Shown: positions 56,083 to 64,000 of the stretch, in pieces
Position numbering within the stretch: position 1 is the first letter of the stretch
Layout of the letters: every line of letters starts with the position of its first letter
Assembly: GCF_963675165.1 (NCBI RefSeq)
Contig: NC_087381.1
Span: forward strand, 7,410,419-7,474,418
Reading direction: 5' to 3'
Source: Halichondria panicea
Lineage: Eukaryota > Porifera > Demospongiae > Suberitida > Halichondriidae
DNA: 64,000 bases
The notes under the pieces: model-generated
Seen by the model: the letters and a program-made list of their open reading frames with translations, nothing else
Databases searched by the model: none
Told to the model about the DNA's origin: nothing
Made by a program: the position numbers and the translations under genes

Positions 56083-59000
56083 CTGAAAAACAAAAACAAC
56101 AATTATGCCCGACTATAGCTAATACAATGAACTGTGCTTGTATAATACCAAAGCTTTGGACTAGTTACAACTGTGAGACTATAATCATGCGTTCATGTCC
56201 AACAATACGCTGGGGCCTATAGTGACATAGTATATCGAGAATAGAATTATAATTATGGTGTTCTATCTTGTATAACCCTATTAGCAGGTCACTCTCTAGA
56301 TCTATAATACAGTTGACAAGCCCCACTCTCCATAGCATGATATATAGTGTTCGAACCAGTGACCCTCTTTAATACAGTTGACAAGCCCCACTCTCCATAG
56401 CATGATTGTGTTCGGACCAGTGACCCTCTATAATACAGTTGACAAGCCCCACTCTCCATAGCATGATAGTGTTTGGGCCAGTGACCCTCTATATCATAAT
56501 GCAGCCAGGTTAAGAGGCCCCAAGCGCATGTGCTTTGGCCAGAGTTAGCCAGCTACCATATTTATACGTACTGTTAGTTTGTGAGTGACTACAGTTTGAT
56601 GATTACTTACCGCACATCCCATTTTCTCCAGTCCAATTTCCCATGACCTCTCCACAAATGACAGGTGTTTGAGAAACGGCATTACATGTCCGAACTCTTG
56701 ATCCTCTTAGTACAAATCCTTCTCGACACGTTTGATTAACCGTGGTACCGTCTTGTATTGTGGGTCCATCAGAATTAATTACCTCTCCATTTATTATTAC
56801 CAGGATCTCACAGGTAATTCCTATATAATCAGAGAAGAGTCAAGTAAACTGGTGCAATACAGAAATAGTACACAATGTCTTTCAGTTACAGTGATTATCA
56901 ACATTATAAAGTTAAATGCTGTGCACTCTGTCTATTAAAAAGTGCTGTAGATAGTCGATCTGCAATTATGTACCAACTTTTCACTGATTTCAGTGGGTAT
57001 CTGGAACCTTTTCAATAACTCTCAGGCTATCATTTATACATACTTCTCTTCAATAATTATAGGCAAAGCCCTTGTCATAATATTATTTAGCCTGATTCTT
57101 ACTTCCACACGGCTCTGGTGGTGCAGCTCCAGACCATATGCCTGAAGGCTCACACTCCCTCAAGGTAGCAGCTGAGAGACAATAGCCCTCGGGTGCATTG
57201 CACTCATAAACGGCCGTGGTACCGATGGGAAAGTTAGGAGAGGGCCCCGAGGAGTACGTGATCATTCCATTTGGAAACATGGGAAGCGGAGGACACTGGA
57301 TAGCTGTTAGGGAGACCATATAATGCAGTGTGAATTACCTGAATTCAAAGTTTCCTCTAGTGAGGGGAAGGGGTGAACCTTCCCCCCCAAAAATGTTGTA
57401 GAATAATGACATCATTACATTAGTACTACATGTCATCATGTTGGTTAATGTGATCAACTCAAGGTAGATCTACTGTGATGCGTTAGGTTAAGCATGATGT
57501 AATCAACAAAAGTGGGCGTAGCCAAACATTTTGCAACGCGCTTAGGCGCGCCCAAATCCAGTACCCATATTGTAATTAGGTTCGTTGTCAACGCCGTACG
57601 ATATAAATCCGTTGGGAAGGTTCGGTAGAGGTGTACATTGAGCTGGTACAGAAAACAAAAATCGCAATTTTATTGAGGGTTCTCATAATAAAACTTATCA
57701 CCCCCCCTTCTATCACATCTTCTCTAAGTATACTTGCATCAGTTAAAGGTAATGGCTTCCCTTGTATTACAAGTAATATACGTAATAGACGAAAAAAATT
57801 TTCCCCGACTTACGAACACAAGTTGGTGCCGTTTGATCCCACACTCCTATTGGACTGTTTGGATCACTGCTCCTCACACATGTTCGTATTCTGGGCCCCA
57901 CCCGAGTGTAACCAGGCTCATTGCATTCATGTATAGCCATTGTCGTGAGTTCAAAGTTTGGAGTCATGTCTTCCATATAAGTGATGACACCATTGGTCAG
58001 GTCCGGCAGCAGCGGACACTCAATACCTGAAACGTGATATGCGAAACATCCGACACAAATGAAAGGCCAAATACCACTGATAAAATTATTTCCTATATAT
58101 ACATGTAGCACCCTAAACTGTACTTTAACTTGTTTGCACTGTCAGGCCTGATAAAAATTCATAAGTGAATACAAGACCACTTAAACTTACGTTGACAGAA
58201 GAAGTCAGGTCCTACCCAGGTTCCAATGATGCTCGTATCGTCATCTACCCTACACTCCTTGCGACCAATGGGAATGAATCCTTCATCACATTCCAGAGTG
58301 GCCACTGTTCCCACGTCAAAGTCAGGGGTATTGTCAGGTGAGTAGGATATACGACCATTGTCAGGGTTTTCGAGCAACAAGCAACCTGGTCCTGTGGGAA
58401 TATAATTATAACAACAATAAAAGCAGGGAATTGTTTCTTTATAAATCATAATTATAATGTGTGCGTGACAATTTATTCTCACGTTGGCAAGTAGGCATTT
58501 CTCCAGACCATGTGAGGGAGCCGGTACAATTTCTTGTCATTGATCCAATAAGGACAAAGCCAGCAATACACGTGTGGGTTGCCACGGTACCCACATCGTA
58601 ATTAGGTGTTTCATCAAAGCCGTACGATATAAATCCGTTGGGGAGGTTCGGTAGAGGTGTACATTGAGCTGGTAGAGAAAACAAAAATTGCAATTTTATT
58701 GAAAATAAAACTTATCATCACCCCCCCCCCCCCTCCATCACATCTTACATACGCTCTATAAGTATACTTGCATCAGTTAAAGGTAATGGCTTCCCTTGTA
58801 TTACAAGTAATACACGTAATACTTTATAGACGGATATAAATTTTCCCCGACTTACGAACACAAGTTGGTGCCGTTTGATCCCACACTCCTATTGGACTGT
58901 TTGGATCACTGCTCCTCACACATGTTCGTATTCTGGGCCCCACCCGAGTGTAACCAGGCTCATTGCATTCATGTATAGCCATTGTCGTGAGTTCAAAGTT

Positions 59001-61448
59001 TGGAGTCATGTCTTCCATATAAGTGATGACACCATTGGTCAGGTCCGGCAGCAGCGGACACTCAATACCTGAAACGTGATATGCAATTATAGTGAAACAT
59101 CCGACACAAATGAAAGGCCAAATACCACTGATAAAATTATTTCCTATATATACATGTAACACCCTAAACTGTACTTTAACATATACGGTAACTATAATAT
59201 GCACAAATGTATTAGACGATTCAAAAAAGACTATGCGACAAATGTAATCACAGAGATAAATTTATGAGGTATAGAATTATTCTCACGTTGGCAAGTAGGC
59301 ATTTCTCCAGACCATGTGAGGGAGCCGGTACAATTTCTTGTCATTGATCCAATAAGGACAAAGCCAGCAATACACGTGTGGGTTGCCACGGTACCCACAT
59401 CGTAATTAGGTGTTTCGTCAAAGCCGTACGATATAAATCCGTTGGGAAGGTTCGGTAGAGGTGTACATTGAGCTGGTAGAGGAAACAAAAATTGCAATTT
59501 TATTGAAAATAAAACTTATCATCACCCCCCCCCCCTCCATCACATATTACATACGCTCTATAAGTATACTTGCATCAGTTAAAGGTAATGGCTTCCCTTG
59601 TATTACAAGTAATACACGTAATACTTTATAGACGGATATAAATTTCCCTGACTTACGAACACAAGTTGGTGCCGTTTGATCCCACACTCCTATTAGACTG
59701 TTTGGATCACTGCTCCTCACACATGTTCGTATTCTGGGCCCCACCCGAGTGTAACCAGGCTCATTGCATTCATGTATAGCCATTGTCGTGAGTTCAAAGT
59801 TTGGAGTCATGTCTTCCATATAAGTGATGACACCATTGACCAGGTCCGGCAGCAGCGGACACTCAATGGCTACAAATAATGGAACGTGATATGCAATTAT
59901 AGTGAAATATCCTAAGGCCAAACTATTGATGGTACCATGTGTGCTTAACCTCAAACGAAAGGACAACCTCCCCAAGCCTCGATCTCTTTGTGAAACAATT
60001 ATTGTCATGATTTCAACTTACGTCGACATTCCGGTATTTGAAATGTTAATGCATATGTGATAAACGACTCGACTTCATGCAGGCAGTTAACGTTGAGTTT
60101 CTATAGGCTTGTAGTCACGTTTTCAATTTGTGGAATTGCAAAACAATGCTTTGTTCTCGAGTTATGGCTAGTTTTACTTCTTTTGAAGGCTGTTGGACTT
60201 TCAGACTCTTGCGTAGCAAAATCTGTTGATACAACTTAGCTACTCCACTTAGTACTTAGCTCTGCACTAGAACGCTAGCTGCAAGAGTGAGAAAAGAGCT
60301 GCAAAGCCACACTGTTAAATAATTATCTCATTTAGCTGTCCAGGTTGATTATTTCCCACTCCTTTTTTCTGCTCTAATTCCCTGCATGTAATTTATATTT
60401 AAGAATAGTAGTCTGCTAGCACTAGTGCTGTAGCTTAAATGCTATTAATCTTTGGCGTCTCTATCGAGGAGTCAGCACCCGGGGTACTTTCATTTTAGTA
60501 ATTAGCTACTGCAGTGGCCACAATTGTGGCCCGCAGCGTACTCAGGTATATTAAGGTATATTAAGGACTGGGACCTTGCTGGATCAGCTAAAACTCAGCC
60601 AGGCCACAACTTTGATTATGTTTTGGGTGTAAAAATTCAGTTTAGCTACTCATCTTTTTTAGTTTTATAAACACGGCGTTCTAAACATTCCTTTTATAGC
60701 TCTAATTCTTAGTGTAGTAGGTAGTTGAAAGGCTTATGCAGACATTTCCCTTACATACGCTGGCACACAGGAATCTGGCTAGACCATATCCCTGTGTATA
60801 AACACTCTTGAATCTCAGATCCGGTCACCAGAATGAAACCATCGTTACAGGTATGAGTAGCATTTGTACCCACATCAAAATCAGCGTCATACCAGAATCA
60901 TAGGTAATAACTTAAGTTCTTATTAGCACAATACTTTGTAAAGACGAATTTTAAGGTTGAATGGAAAGTTTGGAGTCAGATAGAGATGTAAAAAGGGCTA
61001 ACACTTGCTTAGTATACTCTCAAACTTACATTATACAGAAGTACATTAGAAAAAAGAAAAAATTCTTTTTAATGATAATTATTCCTAATTTATGTTTTAT
61101 TATTAGTGCGTATCAAAGGCGTACGAGAGAAGAGGGCATGCAACAGCTTGCAAGCAAAAACTGCATGTAAGTGGGCGGTGGAATTTACTGGAAAAGTATA
61201 AAAATATAGATGTGTCTGATTTGATTTAAAGTACATGTAGCAGATAGCTATATACGTACGTTGGCACACACGAGTGACGCCGGACCATCTCCTTGAGGGT
61301 AAACACACTCGAGCCTCAGGTCCGACAGTCAGAACGGAACCTTCATTACAGGTATGGGTAGCCACTGTATCCACATCATAATCAGCAATCATATCAGGAC
61401 CATATGTAATAACTCCGTTTGGAATAGGTGGCAGTGGTGGACATTGCG
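54968..61448 (-). CDS. Gene 4: CCP protein with ITIH-like C-terminus (5' end not found)
   Basis: Exons from 5' to 3' are 61260-61448, 59657-59869, 59287-59472, 58856-59068, 58483-58668, 58191-58391, 57814-58026, 57103-57303 and 56611-56820 (nine CCPs), then module E at 55483-56082 and 54968-55302. Every exon is a multiple of three in phase 1 with GT-AG borders and no stop, so this part is intact. CCPs follow AQCTPLPNLPNGFISYG, THTCIAGFVLIG, WSGEMPTCQR or IECPLLPDLTNGVITY, IHECNEPGYTRVG, WDQTAPTCVR. No signal peptide exon was found up to 64000. Dead CCP pieces at 60759-60910 and 61740-61806 lie upstream. It is probably secreted, like genes 1 and 2. Confidence 0.7.
56308..56500. repeat. Tandem repeat, about 63 bp, three units
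   Basis: Three units of ACAGTTGACAAGCCCCACTC plus TCCATAGCATGAT...CCAGTGACCCTCT in gene 4's intron between module E and the last CCP. Confidence 0.8.
57561..57642 (-). pseudogene. CCP exon remnant (5' part)
   Basis: Acceptor and start of a CTPLPNLPNGFISYG-type CCP, cut off after about 80 bases. It equals the 5' part of 58483-58668. Confidence 0.7.
57814..59869 (-). CDS. Gene 4 recently duplicated CCP exon block
   Basis: Type X (IECPLLPDLTNGVITY) occurs at 57814-58026, 58856-59068 and 59657-59869. Type Z (QCTPLPNLPNGFISYG) occurs at 58483-58668 and 59287-59472. A single type Y (GCLLLENPDNGRISYS) lies at 58191-58391. Introns between copies are also almost identical, differing mainly in C-run length, so the exon pair was duplicated very recently. 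Confidence 0.8.
59870..61259. other. Gene 4 intron with exon scraps
   Basis: 60022-60045 is the 3' end of a CCP exon (PECRR plus donor GTAAGT, minus). About 60100-60280 is a copy of the TCTCGAGTTATGGCTAG block that lies upstream of gene 2. 60995-61110 repeats 25110-25230. No further intact exon. Confidence 0.45.
60759..60910 (-). pseudogene. 5'-truncated CCP exon
   Basis: Reads DFDVGTNATHTCNDGFILV, GSEIQEC and PVCQ with a donor, but the acceptor and first-cysteine part are missing. It lies between two intact gene 4 exons. Confidence 0.7.
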
Positions 61449-64000
61449 CTGTAAAGGAAATGATGCTGTTAGGCTTAATTACTACAAATAAGATTACTAT
61501 TGTGCAACTCAAGGTGTCAAAATGTGAGTACTGTATAATTATACAGTCTAATTTATCGGACAGCAAAAATAGAAGTTTTCTGGATAGATTGGAACAGATC
61601 TTTATAGCACAAGGAGATATCCAGAATATAGTTAGAGCATGCAGGCATGCCAGCTGGGTGTGAACTAGCTAGAGTTCAATAGTAGTACGTACAGTGTGCG
61701 TCTGAATAGTTGCACTATAATTATAATAGCTAATAATAATTAGCAACGGTATCGCGAGCGTAGGAGATCAGTCCATTAGCAATCTCTGGCAGTGAAAGAC
61801 AATTTCTGCAAACACAATGTGCTTAGTTTACTTAGTGTGTCAGCTAGAGTGAGTACTCAATTGCATAGAGCCACAATTATGCATGCAATTATAATTAATA
61901 ATTGTTGCCGTCGGTGAAGACTAGCTATAGACACTTGCTATGCACTACAGCACAGTATTGTAACAAAAGAGAGCTCAAACCGTATAGCGGGTAATTTTCA
62001 GGGGACAAAATATTTGTAGTTTAGCAATATTTAGACATTTCATGGGATAATATTTTCGTGGTTGCTGCTTGCACTGCAGGTAAAGGTAGTCAAGGTCGCT
62101 TCATTCCTGGGTAAATATTTGTGGTCAGAGCTTCAACCACGAAAACTATGAATACTTTATCCCCCGAAAATTACCGCTACAGTGCATCCAGTCTAGAGAG
62201 TAGAATACAAAAATTGGTGAGTAGTTGTACTTAGATGTATCTCAAGATTGGAACATTTCTAAGAAATTGTGCTGATACCATTGTATAGGTAAAAGAATAA
62301 GCTACAACATGATTCAAAAATATTTCCCCAAAAGTTGTTGTAGTGGGAAATAATTTTAGGAGATAATGGGGGTGATCGTAAAAAAATGTACGTAACATCA
62401 ATTATCTCTGGAACTAAAGTATTTTTGGAAACATTTTTCTTATCAAAAGTTAGACAATTTATTTAAGCTTACTCCATGTAATTTTTAGACCTTAGCCGTG
62501 AGATTTTCTTCAAATCTCTCCCTAACCGAAACGGCACTAAAAACTAGCAATTTTGAGCACTGCGGAGGATGTGTAGATATTTAAGTAACATCGAATCTTT
62601 CATAAGATAGCCAAACTATCTATAGATGTTGTGACAAAGTTCCAAACCTTAGCCAGAAACCGTTGGCCTTTTCTCTCCCTAACCGATTACCCACTATAAC
62701 AATTGGGTACTGTTTTATTAATCACCACAAACCCACCACCTTATGTTGTCATGGAAACAATTTTGGACATGTTGTAGCTTATTCATTAGCCTACACAATG
62801 GTATCAGCAGATTTTCTTAAAAATGTTCCAATCATAAGATATTTACATTTAAGTACCACTACTCACACATTTTTGGTATTCTACTCTTTAGACTGGATGC
62901 ACTGTAGCTATACGGTAAGGGTGTCTTTATCAGTAAGATCGAAGTTGAAACTGCATATGATTTTTATTCCAAGATGCAGCTCTAGTTTTGCAAAGCCAAA
63001 ATTCCTGTAGCCTCACCCACTGCTGACTAGGCAATAATAAAATTGCACAATATGCAGTTCTGAGTGCAATAATGGCCTTAGCTACAGAATGATGTCACTC
63101 CTGAGTCTCGCATAGGTTGCGCATGTGCAGCGAGGTATACGTGTGTGTGAGAAAGTAAGAATTTGAATTTCTAAAGCGGATTATATGGACAGCCAGCTCT
63201 AAATGAGACAAATTGTACTCTTTTTGTGAAGAAACAAGACAAACCAACTCTGCTGAGGTGAATGAGCTGCAACGGTTGAAGTATAAGACCAGGAATCTCA
63301 ATACTGCAAGAACAACAAGCACCGGGTGAACCGATGGAGAATAGCCAGAAGTTTTCCACTTCCACTCGAGAAAATTGAAAAATAAAATCTAGATGGAGTG
63401 TTGCAGCTATTTTTTAGCACTGTTAAGAAAGAGAATGGAGAGAGCTATGAACCATGCAACTTGAACAATTTGCATGCAGTTGTTCTAAAATTATCCAAAA
63501 AGTTGAGATTCTTTCCAAGCAACGTAGCTTTTATAGCCATCATGCAAGAGTGCTGCAGTTATACTGAGATAGCTAGCTTGTTCTATTTCGGACATTTCAT
63601 GTTCTATAAAAATCTGTTTCAATTATATACGCGAAAAATATTCCATTTTTTGCTGTCCGATAAATTAATTATACCGTATAATTATAACCATAAAATTATA
63701 ATAAGCTACTAAGGGCCTGAGGGTCTCATAATCCCATACTATAATAGTGACTGTTGGACGAGGCCTGATTTAGAATAGCGCTATAATTAACAAGCTATAG
63801 GCTATACAAAAAAGACTCTGCAACCAACAGGTCTCAAGCAACGTTAAAGCTTTGCTCTGGATACATAAAAAAAAACTCACATTGAAGGCCGCCTTTGTCT
63901 CTTGAGAATCATGCGTAGCAAAAACTGCTAATAGAAAGTTACTATTCTACTTAGTTAGCTCTGCACTGGAGCACTAGCTATTGGTAGCTTGCAAGAGTGA
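61449..64000. other. Upstream of gene 4; TIR-flanked DNA, no gene called
   Basis: CTAATTTATCGGACAGCAAA at about 61548 and its inverse near 63650, each followed by about 100 matching bases, suggest a decayed element of about 2.1 kb. It contains a GCGGGTAATTTTCG-family element at 61983-62178. A CCP exon scrap (minus, NGLISYA) lies at 61740-61806. The TCACATTGAAGGC block from the upstream region of gene 2 recurs at 63880. Short open frames near 63100-63360 look signal-like but have no supporting context. Confidence 0.4.
61983..62178. mobile_element. TIR element, GCGGGTAATTTTCG family, copy 2
   Basis: Left TATAGCGGGTAATTTTCAGG, right CCCGAAAATTACCGCTACA, inverted to each other. Same ends as 10551-11028. 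Confidence 0.6.

Noticed and set aside
63095-63365. Signal peptide exon for gene 4
   Set aside because: The minus-strand frames have a hydrophobic start, but no phase-1 donor in the right place and no similarity to the other signal exons.

Overview
The window looks like intron-rich metazoan DNA from a demosponge, most likely Amphimedon or a close relative. This is inferred from the AT-rich introns with many ATAATTAT-type strings, the short GT-AG introns, and secreted proteins that combine Calx-beta and sushi (CCP) modules. I could not run a database search. No rRNA, tRNA or CRISPR array was recognised.

The core is a cluster of related secreted or surface proteins on the minus strand. They are built from exons that almost all start and end in phase 1. 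Gene 1 (8809-19633) reads cleanly through 24 exons and 1797 codons: signal peptide, a small Cys-rich exon, about five Calx-beta-like modules, 11 CCP modules, and a two-exon C-terminal module. The C-terminal module resembles the C-terminal domain of inter-alpha-trypsin inhibitor heavy chains (ITIH), including an Asp-Pro (GDPL) site. A second copy of the terminal module (7489-8541) lies directly downstream, in phase to act as an alternative C-terminus. Three further genes (23416-32521, 39307-46736, 54968-61448) repeat the plan signal peptide, CCPs, ITIH-like module as tandem copies about 15.7 kb apart. Gene 2 carries a frameshift and a nonsense codon in skippable exons. Gene 3 is badly damaged. 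Gene 4 is open over everything seen, but its 5' end was not found.

The left end (1-6.9 kb) holds inverted-duplication debris of gene 1 on the plus strand: broken Calx-beta, CCP and terminal-module exons, and an orphan signal-peptide exon. It also holds the last exons of a CCP protein with a transmembrane anchor (1921-2804) and a minute secreted Cys-rich gene (6533-6851, minus).

Mobile DNA fills the gaps. Two Ginger-like DNA transposons (34860-38262 and 48156-51699) encode an intron-containing integrase-type transposase (H2C2 finger, DD35E, GPY/F), a proline-rich repeat linker, a Ulp1-type cysteine protease and a PHD finger, with no reverse transcriptase. Both are inactivated, and both sit at the same CCGG in duplicated flanks. 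There is also a 1.75 kb foldback element around an assembly gap, a family of short elements ending CAGTGGCGTAGCC with 5-bp target duplications, and a family of 52-58 bp palindromic mini-elements (TAGCCTCG...GAGGCTA), each with a perfect 9-bp target duplication.

How the proteins work together is inference. Chains of CCP and Calx-beta modules with an ITIH-like end suit extracellular matrix, cell-adhesion or recognition roles. The tandem gene copies, the copied exons and the many dead exons show a locus that is changing fast.
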